This document shows, one piece after another, positions 54,565-63,197 of a stretch of DNA of 64,000 bases; within the stretch, counting starts at the first letter, position 1, and the number at the start of each line of letters is the position of its first letter. The position numbers and the translations under genes are program-made. The stretch lies in contig NZ_FTOL01000007.1 in assembly GCF_900156735.1 (NCBI RefSeq), positions 186,001 through 250,000 on the forward strand. The letters run 5' to 3'. Under the pieces are notes generated by a model. The model saw only the letters and a list, made by a program, of their open reading frames with translations, was not told the origin of the DNA and did not search any database. The stretch comes from Chryseobacterium ureilyticum (GTDB lineage Bacteria; Bacteroidota; Bacteroidia; Flavobacteriales; Weeksellaceae).

Positions 54565-57051
54565 ATGATTCCAGGAAAAGATACACAAGTAGGAAAGGCA
54601 GAACCCCCGAAGGAAAAGTATGGGAATTTTGCAATTTTTGATGTTGAACATTTTTTAAGAAAAATATTTAAAAACTGGTATTGGTTCGTTTTTATGTTTC
54701 TTATTGGTTATGCCCTATCTTGGGTATACAGTAAGTATTACGCACAGAACGTATATGCTTCCAACCTTTCTTTGAGTATTTCCAATAATACATCCAGTTA
54801 CTTTACTCCAAATCAATCCATTAACTTCATTTGGGGACAGGGAGGAAATCAGGACGGAGTATATTTAAAGAAGATGCTTTTCTCAAGATCTCATAATGAG
54901 TTCTTGGTGAAAAACTTGGACCTTTTCGTTAATTATTCCACTAAAGGATTGATAAAATCTACCTATTTGGATAAAACAGACTCGCCGGTTTTTTTAGAAA
55001 TAGATAAAAAACATCTTCAACAGATCAATTACCCGATCACTTTATTACCAAAAGGGAACGGAACTTATGAAGTAAATCTGCCGGAAGAAGGACAGTCTAC
55101 AAGTTTATATAGCTATGAGTCAGAGGGTTTTCAGAATATTAATGCCTATGCAAGACCTACTAATAAGATTATAAGAGTAAACGAATGGTATAACTCTCCC
55201 AATCTTAGATTCAAACTCGTTCAGAATCCTGCTACTCCAAAGATTAAACTGGATAACATTATTGTAAATCTAGCGGCAATCAATCAAAGTGTTAATGATA
55301 TTGTTTCTACCATTAATGTTGACTTTGACAAAGAAATCAGTACGATTATGATTATTACCAAAAAAGGGTATAATCTGAACAGTACTGTAAACTTCCTGAA
55401 TACATCAGTAGAAGAACTACAGAAGAAAAGACTAGCTGATAGAAATACCGTAGATAAAAATACAGAGGTTTACCTTAAAGGAAATCTGGAAAAAATTCGT
55501 GCAAAATTAGACTCAAGTGCGAATGTGCTTAATTATCTGAAAACATCAGAAAAACTTTATAATATTAAGGATAGAGATGAAAAGTCTTTAGAAAAAATAA
55601 AAGATCTTGAAGCGAAGAAAGCGGATATAGTAAGTAAAATCAGTTCTCTGAATAACATCAAAAATACACTTCAGTCTCAGAATTTTGATAAAATGATCGC
55701 TACCAATGCTGCTGGCTTTGAAGATGGTATGTTCTCAGCTACCGTTAGTGAACTTAAAGCATTGTATACCAAGAAAGCAGAAATGGCATTAATCTATAAA
55801 CCGACTTCAGAACCAATGAAGGAAATAAACAGATTAATCAGTGAAGCAAAAACAGGATCATTTGGTAGTTTAAAAAATTATTATACAAAATATTATGATG
55901 AAATCAATAACCTTGATAAGCAAGTAGCTGAAGCGAATTCAGATCTTTCTTCATATCCTGAAAAAGAAAGAAGGTATCTGGATGCAGAAAGAGGTTATAA
56001 TATGATTGAAGCTACTTACAACAGCCTTTTAGGAAGGCAGAATGAAACACAGATAAAAGTAGCGACAAACCAATCTGATATTACAGTAATTGACCCTGCT
56101 AAAAACCTAGGTCAAGGTCCGATTAGCCCGAATATTAAAATGGCAAAGACAGGAATTATACTGTTCATGCTATTACTTCCAGTGGTTTTTATTCTGATAG
56201 GATCACTATTGGATAATAAGATCCGAAATATTAAAGAATTACTAGGCGCAACAAAAATTCCACTTCTTGGAGTAATTGGTAACAATACCAATGAAAATAT
56301 GCTTACCGTATTGGAACAGCCAAAGTCATCCGTTTCCGAAGCATTTAGAGGAATAAGAGCGAGCGTAAGATTCTTAATGGATAATAATGATGAAAAAGGT
56401 AAGATCATATTGGTCACTTCTTCCATTGGAGGAGAAGGAAAAACCTATATTTCTATCAACCTGGCTTCTGTATTAGGATTAAGTGATAAAAAAACAATCC
56501 TTTTAGGAATGGACCTTAGAAAACCAAAGATTTTTGGAGATTTTAAAATCGATAATAAATATGGTATATCAAACTACCTTACAGGAGAAGTGGATATTGA
56601 TCAGATTATCAACAAAACGAAGATCCCGAATCTTGATGTTGCAACTTCAGGACCTATCCCGCCGAACCCTTCTGAGCTTCTAATGAGCAAGAGAAATATT
56701 AAATTCTTAGAAGAATTAAAAGAAATATATGATTTCATTATCATAGATTCTCCACCTGTAGGTCTTGTAGCAGACTCTTATGAACTAATGAAATATTCAG
56801 ATACAAATATCTATGTAGTTCGTCATGAATACACAGAAAAGTATATGCTGAAAATGATTACCGAAAAATATCATAATAATGAAATTGATCATTTAGGACT
56901 TATATATAATGATTATAATACGAAGCAGGGATATGGCTACGGGTATGGTTACGGATATGGTTATGGCTATTTTGATGAGGATAAAAATTATAAAGAACCT
57001 CTGTTAATCAGGGTACGAAACAGAATGCAGCGAATGTTTAATAAAAAATAG
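54565..57051 (+). CDS. Wzc-like polysaccharide co-polymerase and tyrosine autokinase
   Basis: An 828-residue protein. A first membrane segment lies near 40-60, a long coiled-coil periplasmic region at about 300-490, and a second segment at about 535-555. The cytoplasmic BY-kinase has Walker A in SSIGGEGKTYISINLAS (about 620), Walker A' ILLGMDLRKPK and Walker B FIIIDSPPVGLV. The C-terminal Tyr cluster is a run of alternating Tyr-Gly (GYGYGYGYGYGYGY) encoded by near-repeat codons, the expected autophosphorylation tail. It controls chain length and export with the Wza-like protein 5 bp upstream. Confidence 0.94.
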   Translation: MIPGKDTQVGKAEPPKEKYGNFAIFDVEHFLRKIFKNWYWFVFMFLIGYALSWVYSKYYAQNVYASNLSLSISNNTSSYFTPNQSINFIWGQGGNQDGVYLKKMLFSRSHNEFLVKNLDLFVNYSTKGLIKSTYLDKTDSPVFLEIDKKHLQQINYPITLLPKGNGTYEVNLPEEGQSTSLYSYESEGFQNINAYARPTNKIIRVNEWYNSPNLRFKLVQNPATPKIKLDNIIVNLAAINQSVNDIVSTINVDFDKEISTIMIITKKGYNLNSTVNFLNTSVEELQKKRLADRNTVDKNTEVYLKGNLEKIRAKLDSSANVLNYLKTSEKLYNIKDRDEKSLEKIKDLEAKKADIVSKISSLNNIKNTLQSQNFDKMIATNAAGFEDGMFSATVSELKALYTKKAEMALIYKPTSEPMKEINRLISEAKTGSFGSLKNYYTKYYDEINNLDKQVAEANSDLSSYPEKERRYLDAERGYNMIEATYNSLLGRQNETQIKVATNQSDITVIDPAKNLGQGPISPNIKMAKTGIILFMLLLPVVFILIGSLLDNKIRNIKELLGATKIPLLGVIGNNTNENMLTVLEQPKSSVSEAFRGIRASVRFLMDNNDEKGKIILVTSSIGGEGKTYISINLASVLGLSDKKTILLGMDLRKPKIFGDFKIDNKYGISNYLTGEVDIDQIINKTKIPNLDVATSGPIPPNPSELLMSKRNIKFLEELKEIYDFIIIDSPPVGLVADSYELMKYSDTNIYVVRHEYTEKYMLKMITEKYHNNEIDHLGLIYNDYNTKQGYGYGYGYGYGYGYFDEDKNYKEPLLIRVRNRMQRMFNKK

Positions 57052-57057
57052 AGCCTT

Positions 57058-57083
57058 AAACCCTCATTCAATGGGGGTTTTTT
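57058..57083 (+). terminator. Intrinsic terminator of the polysaccharide export operon
   Basis: A 10-bp stem with one G-U pair (aaaccctcat / atgggggttt), 3-base loop and a T6 run. Confidence 0.82.
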
Positions 57084-57214
57084 CATACTTTATTTATTTT
57101 CATTCTATGAAAAAAAGAATATTTTTGCCACTTTGCCGTTTACTTTATAACAAATTATGTTTTTTTGTTTATTTTTAACTAAACATTAAGATTATCATTA
57201 ATATAAAAATGTTT

Positions 57215-57222
57215 TATATTTG
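57215..57222 (+). promoter_or_regulatory. Putative -7 box (TATATTTG)
   Basis: A perfect TAnnTTTG, 42 bases before the ATG at 57265. It would drive the outer-membrane block from the DUF6089 protein to bamA. Confidence 0.6.
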
Positions 57223-57264
57223 CAAAAATTAAATTTTAAAATAACCATAAATCCATATTCTTTT

Positions 57265-58155
57265 ATGAATAAAAAATTATTGTTTAGCTTCCTTGCCTTC
57301 CTTGGAGTGGTAAGTGTTAAAGCACAAAGAAACGAATTGGGGGTTCGTCTAGGTATGAGTAACCTAGTGGGTGATGTAGGGAGGACAAATTATATTTTAC
57401 AAAAGCCGTTGGATTTAAATAGAATGTCGGATTGGGGTATCCCGTTTTATGGTGGAATTTTATACAGATTTAATTTTAATCCCCATCAGACTGTTAGATT
57501 AGATTTAGGATATAATCAGATTCAGTTTAGCGATAAAGCTGCAAAAGAAGAATATAGAAGAAATAGAAACTCATACGGTAAAAATAATGTGTATGAGGCG
57601 AGTTTAATGTTTGAATATAACTTTTTCCCTGTAAATAATGAACAGGTAAGTATGGTAAGCCCATATATTTTTGGGGGATTAGGTGCATTGATGTTTGATG
57701 CTCCTAAAGCTACACTTACGAATGATTTTAGAAGAGATGCAGACGGTGTGGCATTAGCTCCAATCAATGAAATGGACTTCAAAACTACCACTGAATACTC
57801 ATTAGGAAAAAAAGTTACCATGCATATTCCTTTTGGTGTAGGTTTAAAGTATAAGTTTAACCATACTTGGGCTATATTTGCAGAAGCAACCTTTAGATAT
57901 ACATTGACAGATCAGCTTGATCATAGTCAGATTCTTTCCAGTGATGTAAAGACATCCTTTAATGCAGATATTTTAGATCCTGCTACAGGAGGTTCATTAT
58001 TACAGTCCGGAAATTATTATGCTGTTGCTAAAGAAAGAGAAGAAGAATTTATTAAAAAGAGAAATATTGGAGATGTAAAATCTAAAGACTGGATGAATAC
58101 ATTTAGTCTTGGATTGACATTCTCGTTTGGAAGACCTCCATGTTATTGTGATTAA
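57265..58155 (+). CDS. DUF6089-type outer-membrane barrel protein
   Basis: A 296-residue protein with a signal peptide ending VKAQ, then RNELGVRLGMSNLVGDVGRTNYIL, the typical start of the DUF6089 family (from memory), GGILYRFNFNPHQTVRLDLGY and repeated barrel strands. The end is FSLGLTFSFGRPPCY. It belongs to a widespread Bacteroidota block with uppS and bamA. Its exact role is unknown. Start at 57265 gives the signal peptide; uppS starts one base after the stop. Confidence 0.88.
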   Translation: MNKKLLFSFLAFLGVVSVKAQRNELGVRLGMSNLVGDVGRTNYILQKPLDLNRMSDWGIPFYGGILYRFNFNPHQTVRLDLGYNQIQFSDKAAKEEYRRNRNSYGKNNVYEASLMFEYNFFPVNNEQVSMVSPYIFGGLGALMFDAPKATLTNDFRRDADGVALAPINEMDFKTTTEYSLGKKVTMHIPFGVGLKYKFNHTWAIFAEATFRYTLTDQLDHSQILSSDVKTSFNADILDPATGGSLLQSGNYYAVAKEREEEFIKKRNIGDVKSKDWMNTFSLGLTFSFGRPPCYCD

Positions 58156-58156
58156 T

Positions 58157-58906
58157 ATGTCGTTGATTAAAAATAAAATAAATTCTGAGAATTTACCAAA
58201 ACACGTAGCCATCATTATGGATGGCAATGGAAGATGGGCCAAATCTCGTGGCGAAGAAAGATCCTTCGGTCACAAGAATGCCATTAATGCTGTAAGAAAT
58301 GCTATTAATGCATGTAATGAGATTGATATCCCGTACCTAACACTGTATACATTTTCTTCAGAAAACTGGAGCCGTCCGACTGAAGAAGTAAACACCCTCA
58401 TGAACCTGCTGGTGGAAACCTTACTGCTGGAAGCGGAAGAGATCTTTAGCAAAGGATTGAGAATGCATGTCATAGGAAACCTAAACAAACTGCCTACTTT
58501 AGTAAAAGAGCAGTTACAGCGTGTGGTAGACCTTACAAAAGAAAACACAAAAGGAAACCTGGTATTGGCTATAAGCTACGGTTCACAAAACGAAATACTG
58601 GAAGCTGTAAAAAATATTAGTTCTGACGTAAAAGAAGGAAAGGTAGAAGTAGAGAATATTGATGAAAAACTATTCGAAAACTATCTTTATACCAAAGATT
58701 TTCCTCCTGTAGATTTACTGATAAGAACCAGCGGCGAGATAAGAATAAGCAACTTCCTGCTTTGGCAGATTGCTTACGCTGAATTACAGTTTCTAAATGT
58801 TCTATGGCCGGATTTCACTAAAGATATTTTCTTCCAATGTATTGTAGATTATCAAAACAAGGAAAGAAGATACGGATTAACCGGAGAGCAGATACAAGGC
58901 CAATAA
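58157..58906 (+). CDS. uppS: Isoprenyl transferase (undecaprenyl diphosphate synthase)
   Basis: A 249-residue cis-prenyltransferase. Motifs: HVAIIMDGNGRWAKSRG with the Mg Asp, GHKNA, FSSENWSRP, and LIRTSGEIRISNFLLWQIAY. It makes the C55 lipid carrier for peptidoglycan and surface glycans, linking this block to the WecA-type transferase upstream. The ATG at 58157 starts one base after the DUF6089 stop; an in-frame ATG at 58127 overlaps that gene. Confidence 0.95.
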   Translation: MSLIKNKINSENLPKHVAIIMDGNGRWAKSRGEERSFGHKNAINAVRNAINACNEIDIPYLTLYTFSSENWSRPTEEVNTLMNLLVETLLLEAEEIFSKGLRMHVIGNLNKLPTLVKEQLQRVVDLTKENTKGNLVLAISYGSQNEILEAVKNISSDVKEGKVEVENIDEKLFENYLYTKDFPPVDLLIRTSGEIRISNFLLWQIAYAELQFLNVLWPDFTKDIFFQCIVDYQNKERRYGLTGEQIQGQ

Positions 58907-58934
58907 ATTTAAAAGAAAAGAAAGACTCGATAAA

Positions 58935-61469
58935 ATGAAGTTTAGACTATTACCCATCATTATGTTTGCTGCTTCTGCACATTTTTATGGACAAGTAACT
59001 CCACAGGACAGCACAAAAGTAAATAGTGCTGTACACGCAGAAAATGAGGTAGGCACTTACACACTTAAAGACATCGTTGTAGATGGGGTAAAAAAATATA
59101 CACCAGCTCAGATCTTAAGATTTACAGGCTTAGCTAAAGGAGAAGTTGTAGACATCCCAGGACAGAAAATCAGCAATGCTGTAAAAAAACTTTGGGATAC
59201 CCAATCTTTTTCTGAAGTGGAAGTGTACGTGGAAAGTATTGAAGGACAAACTGTTGTTCTTAAATTCTATCTTCAGGACCTGAAAGAACTTGGAGAAGTG
59301 AAATTCAAGGGAAAAGGTATTGGTAAATCCAAAAGTGAAAAATTAGCCAAAGACAATAATCTGAAGCCGGGAACTAAGATTACTCAAAACTTAGTTTCAA
59401 GCCTTAAAACTAATATTCCGAAAGATTATATTAAGAAAGGTTTTGCTGATGCTAAAATTACTATCGAGGATAAAGTAAATGCCGGTGATCCTGCTTTGGT
59501 TGATTGGACCATCAATGTAGAAAAAGGCAAAAAAGTTAAAATCGATCATATCGAATTTGAAGGAAACGAAAGTGTTACCGATAGAAAGCTTAGAAATAAA
59601 GCCTTCAAAGAAACAAAACAAAAACGTTTTGGTATCGGTGGTATCTTGAAATCTTCCAAGTTCATTGAAGATAAATATCAGGAAGATAAGCAGAATTTGA
59701 TCAATTATTATAACTCTTTAGGGTATAGAGACGCAAAAATCGTTTCAGACTCTGTATGGAGAAATAAAAACAAAAACTACGAGATCAACGTAAAGCTTAA
59801 CGAAGGTAAAAAATACTATATCGGAGATATTACATTTACCGGTAACACAGTATATCCTACTGATTACTTACAGAGATTACTAGGATATAAGAAGGGAGAT
59901 ATATACGATGCAGTAGGATTCAATAAGAAAGTAGGAGAAGACGGAGGTAAGGAAGATGATTCCGATATCAAGTCCGTATATATGAATAACGGTTACCTTT
60001 TCTCAAATGTAACACCAGTTGAAAAATCAGTGTCAGGAGATGCTGTAAACCTTGAGATCAGAATCAATGAAGGTGAGCAGGCAACCTGGAACAAAGTAAC
60101 ATGGCAAGGGAATACAACAACTCATGACCATGTAATTCTTAGAGCATTGAGAACAAAACCGGGAGAATTATTCAAAAAAACCGAAATCAAGAGAACTTAT
60201 TTTGATTTGGCAGGGATGACATTCTTTGATCCACAACAGATTGGACAGGATATTCAGCCTAACCAATCAGATAACACGGTTGATATCAATTGGAAATTAG
60301 TTGAGAAAGGATCTTCTCAGGTTCAGCTTCAGGCTGGTTATGGTGGAAATAGCTTCATCGGAACACTAGGTTTGACGTTTAACAACTTCTCGCTAAGAAA
60401 CTTCCTTAAATTTAAAGACTTCAAACCAGTACCACAAGGAGATGGGCAGACTTTCTCTATTCAGGTACAGGCAGGACAATACTTCCAAAACTATGGAGTA
60501 TCATTTACTGAACCATGGTTATTTGGTACAAAAGCAACAGCCCTTTCAGTAAGTTTGAACAACTCCAGAGTAAAATATAGTGATATGTATGGAGGATCAC
60601 AGAAATTGAACATCTTCTCTGCTTCAGCAGGTCTAAACAGACTATTGAACTGGCCAGATGACTATTTCTCTCTATATACAGGATTACAGTTCCAGAAGTA
60701 TGACTTCAATAACTATCCATTCCAGTTTGGTGATGCTACAGAATACTATGGAAGTGCCAATAACTTCAGTATCAACCTAGGTTTGAGTAGAAACTCCGCA
60801 GGGATTGACCCAATATTCCCTACAATGGGTTCAAATATTGAACTTTCTGCTAAGTTAACACCTCCATATTCATTGTTTAGTAACAAAGATTACTCTTCAA
60901 TGCAACCTGTTGAGAAATACAAATGGATGGAATTCTATAAGATCAAGTTCAAAGCTGATGTATATAACGAAATCATCGGAAAACTGGTATTAAGATCTTC
61001 TGCTGAAATGGGATTCATGGATGGATACAACAAAAATCTTGGTGCACCGCCATTTGAAAGATTCTATGTAGGAGGTACAGGATTATTTGGAGGTAGATAT
61101 GATGGTCGAGAATTGATTCCGTTAAGAGGTTACGATAATGCAAGTACATATGGTGGGGAAGCTGCCGATATTACTCAAAAAGGAGGGGGTACAATCTATA
61201 ACAGATTTACTTTAGAATTAAGATACCCGATTTCCCTGAACCAAACAGCTAAAATTTATGCATTAACATTTGCTGAAGGTGGTAACGTTTGGAACTCTTG
61301 GAGTAATTATAACCCATTCCAGCTAAAAAGATCAGTTGGGGTTGGAGTTAGAGTTTACATGGGAGCATTCGGATTGATCGGATTCGACTTCGCATACGGA
61401 TTCGATAAGACAATGTCCGGAACACCATCAGGATGGCAAAACCACTTCTTGATGAACCAATCATTATAA
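58935..61469 (+). CDS. bamA: Outer-membrane protein assembly factor BamA
   Basis: An 844-residue Omp85 protein. The signal peptide ends FYGQ. Five POTRA domains cover about 40-460 (YTLKDIVVDGVKKYTPAQIL; VKIDHIEFEGNESVTDRKLRN; YYIGDITFTGNTVYP). A C-terminal 16-strand barrel follows, with FERFYVGGTGLFGGRYDGRE and GGVKLRGY-like LIPLRGYDN (the conserved R-G-Y of loop 6) and a final GLIGFDFAYGFDK. It inserts beta-barrels into the outer membrane. The two OmpH/Skp-like chaperones downstream fit. Confidence 0.96.
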   Translation: MKFRLLPIIMFAASAHFYGQVTPQDSTKVNSAVHAENEVGTYTLKDIVVDGVKKYTPAQILRFTGLAKGEVVDIPGQKISNAVKKLWDTQSFSEVEVYVESIEGQTVVLKFYLQDLKELGEVKFKGKGIGKSKSEKLAKDNNLKPGTKITQNLVSSLKTNIPKDYIKKGFADAKITIEDKVNAGDPALVDWTINVEKGKKVKIDHIEFEGNESVTDRKLRNKAFKETKQKRFGIGGILKSSKFIEDKYQEDKQNLINYYNSLGYRDAKIVSDSVWRNKNKNYEINVKLNEGKKYYIGDITFTGNTVYPTDYLQRLLGYKKGDIYDAVGFNKKVGEDGGKEDDSDIKSVYMNNGYLFSNVTPVEKSVSGDAVNLEIRINEGEQATWNKVTWQGNTTTHDHVILRALRTKPGELFKKTEIKRTYFDLAGMTFFDPQQIGQDIQPNQSDNTVDINWKLVEKGSSQVQLQAGYGGNSFIGTLGLTFNNFSLRNFLKFKDFKPVPQGDGQTFSIQVQAGQYFQNYGVSFTEPWLFGTKATALSVSLNNSRVKYSDMYGGSQKLNIFSASAGLNRLLNWPDDYFSLYTGLQFQKYDFNNYPFQFGDATEYYGSANNFSINLGLSRNSAGIDPIFPTMGSNIELSAKLTPPYSLFSNKDYSSMQPVEKYKWMEFYKIKFKADVYNEIIGKLVLRSSAEMGFMDGYNKNLGAPPFERFYVGGTGLFGGRYDGRELIPLRGYDNASTYGGEAADITQKGGGTIYNRFTLELRYPISLNQTAKIYALTFAEGGNVWNSWSNYNPFQLKRSVGVGVRVYMGAFGLIGFDFAYGFDKTMSGTPSGWQNHFLMNQSL

Positions 61470-61477
61470 TTATAGCT

Positions 61478-62029
61478 ATGAAGAACTTTAAAATAACCAT
61501 CACTTTTGTATTGCTTTTAATTTTTGGGTTTGGAAATGCTCAGAAAATTGGAGTAGTAGATACTAATGAAATTTTAAATAAATTACCTCAGTATAAAGAA
61601 GCAGAAGCGAGATTAAATTCTCAGATCGATACCTGGCAGTCAGAACTTCAAAATCTGCAGTCAGAGTATGAAAGAAAAAAAGCTGCATTTGAAAGTGAAA
61701 AAGTGTTATTGATAGGTGATCAGCTGAAACTTAGAGAGAAGGAAGTAGTAGATCTTGATAAAAATATCAAAACAACTACCAGTTTACGTTTTGGAGCCAA
61801 CGGTGAGATTACAAAACTGAGAACAAATCTTGTTCTTCCGTTCCAGGATCAGATCTGGGGAGCCATCAAAACAATGTCCGAAAAAAATGGATTGGGCATA
61901 GTTCTTGATAAAAGCAATAACATTAGTGTTATTTTTCTTCAGGGAAAATATGATTACACAGAAAAAGTATTAGCTATTTTATTGAAAGGAACAGATAAAA
62001 AAGAAAAAGCTAGTAAAAGCAAAAAGTAA
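61478..62029 (+). CDS. OmpH/Skp-family periplasmic chaperone, copy 1
   Basis: A 183-residue protein with a signal peptide ending GNAQ, IGVVDTNEILNKLPQYKEAEARL at the start of the mature part, and a long coiled coil (about 50-120), typical of Skp trimers. These proteins hold unfolded outer-membrane proteins for BamA. It has a slightly longer C-terminal tail than copy 2, ending in Lys/Ser-rich sequence. The ATG at 61478 lies 8 bp after the bamA stop, so they are co-transcribed. Confidence 0.92.
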   Translation: MKNFKITITFVLLLIFGFGNAQKIGVVDTNEILNKLPQYKEAEARLNSQIDTWQSELQNLQSEYERKKAAFESEKVLLIGDQLKLREKEVVDLDKNIKTTTSLRFGANGEITKLRTNLVLPFQDQIWGAIKTMSEKNGLGIVLDKSNNISVIFLQGKYDYTEKVLAILLKGTDKKEKASKSKK

Positions 62030-62095
62030 TATTTTAAATTAACTTTTGCTTAAATTTAAAATCTAAAAACAAATTAAATTATTTATTTACCAATT

Positions 62096-62599
62096 ATGAA
62101 AAAATTAAGTGTATTATTTGCAGCAGTGATGATGGTTGTGTCTGTAGGTATGGCAAAGGCTCAAAAAATTGCTACTTTAGATGTATTGGGAGTTCTTAAC
62201 GCAATGCCTGAAAAGAAAAAAGCAGATGCTGATCTTAAAACATTCTTAGATGCAAAGCAAGCTGAAATCAAGAAAAAAGCAGATGCTGGACAAGCTAAAT
62301 TAAAGCAATATAGTGAAGAGGCTCCTAAGAAAACAGCTGATGAGAACAAAGCTAGAGAAGCTGAATTACAAAAAATTCAGGAAGAGATAGCTCAAATGCA
62401 AGATAAAGCTCAAAAAGATCTACAAGCTAAGCAGGAAGTAGCTTTCGGACCAATCGAAAAGAAATTAAATGACGCAGTAGAAAAAGTATCAAAAGCTAAC
62501 GGCTACGAATATGTCATGGATGCAAATTCACCAGCATTCCTTTACAAAGCTGGAGCAGATGCTACTGCAGCTGTTAAGAAAGAATTAGGAATTCAATAA
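62096..62599 (+). CDS. OmpH/Skp-family periplasmic chaperone, copy 2
   Basis: A 167-residue protein with a signal peptide ending AKAQ, then KIATLDVLGVLNAMPEKKKAD and a Lys/Ala/Gln-rich coiled coil (about 40-120), ending with GYEYVMDANSPAFLYKAG. Same family as copy 1 but more charged. It follows copy 1 by 66 bp, with no clear promoter between them, and is closed by a terminator. Confidence 0.92.
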   Translation: MKKLSVLFAAVMMVVSVGMAKAQKIATLDVLGVLNAMPEKKKADADLKTFLDAKQAEIKKKADAGQAKLKQYSEEAPKKTADENKAREAELQKIQEEIAQMQDKAQKDLQAKQEVAFGPIEKKLNDAVEKVSKANGYEYVMDANSPAFLYKAGADATAAVKKELGIQ

Positions 62600-62630
62600 T
62601 TTCAGCAAATTAACAAAGATTTATAAAACC

Positions 62631-62660
62631 AACCGCCTCTATTAGAGGTGGTTTTTTTAT
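62631..62660 (+). terminator. Intrinsic terminator after the ompH pair
   Basis: A 9- to 10-bp stem with one G-U pair (accgcctct / agaggtggt), 3-base loop and a T7 run that merges into the next gene's -7 box. Confidence 0.82.
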
Positions 62661-62665
62661 TTTTG
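62658..62665 (+). promoter_or_regulatory. Putative -7 box embedded in a terminator T-run (TATTTTTG)
   Basis: TAnnTTTG, only 4 bases before the ATG at 62670. A transcript starting the usual few bases downstream would have almost no leader. Confidence 0.5.
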
Positions 62666-62669
62666 CGGA

Positions 62670-63155
62670 ATGGAAAAAGAAGTTTCAACCGTAGTAAAGG
62701 TTAGGTTTAGTGATTGTGATCCAATAGGACATCTGAATAATGTAAAATATCTTGATTATATGTTCAATGCCAGAGAAGATCATGTAGAAACATTTTACGG
62801 ATTCACTTATGAAGAATATACTAAACAGACAGGTTGTACATGGATTGCAATTCAAAATGAAATTGCTTATTTAAAAGAAGTAAGATACAATACTCAGGTT
62901 GTAATCAGTAGTAAAACTATTGACATACAAGACAGGACTGCCAAAGTTGAAATTCTAATGAAAAGTTTGGATGAAAAGACAATTCATGCCGTACTTTGGG
63001 TAACAGTGATTTACTTCAATATTAAAACAAGAAAATCTGAAGTTCATCCTGAAGATATTAAAGAAACATTCCACAAGTTCTATGTAGATTTGGAACAAAA
63101 AGACTTTCAGCCAAGAGTTAAATTTTTGAGAATACAAAATGCAAAAAACTCTTAA
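62670..63155 (+). CDS. 4HBT-type acyl-CoA thioesterase
   Basis: A 161-residue HotDog protein with RFSDCDPIGHLNNVKYLDY (the Asp and N/HLN pattern of 4-hydroxybenzoyl-CoA thioesterase-type enzymes), then WIAIQNEIAYLKEVRY and HAVLWVTVIYFNIKTRK. It hydrolyses an acyl-CoA thioester; substrate not deducible. It differs from the pigment thioesterase at 27122 and is probably housekeeping. Start is the ATG at 62670. Confidence 0.88.
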   Translation: MEKEVSTVVKVRFSDCDPIGHLNNVKYLDYMFNAREDHVETFYGFTYEEYTKQTGCTWIAIQNEIAYLKEVRYNTQVVISSKTIDIQDRTAKVEILMKSLDEKTIHAVLWVTVIYFNIKTRKSEVHPEDIKETFHKFYVDLEQKDFQPRVKFLRIQNAKNS

Positions 63156-63197
63156 TAAGTTTTCTTGTTGAGTTTTTGAAATTTTAAATTAATATTT

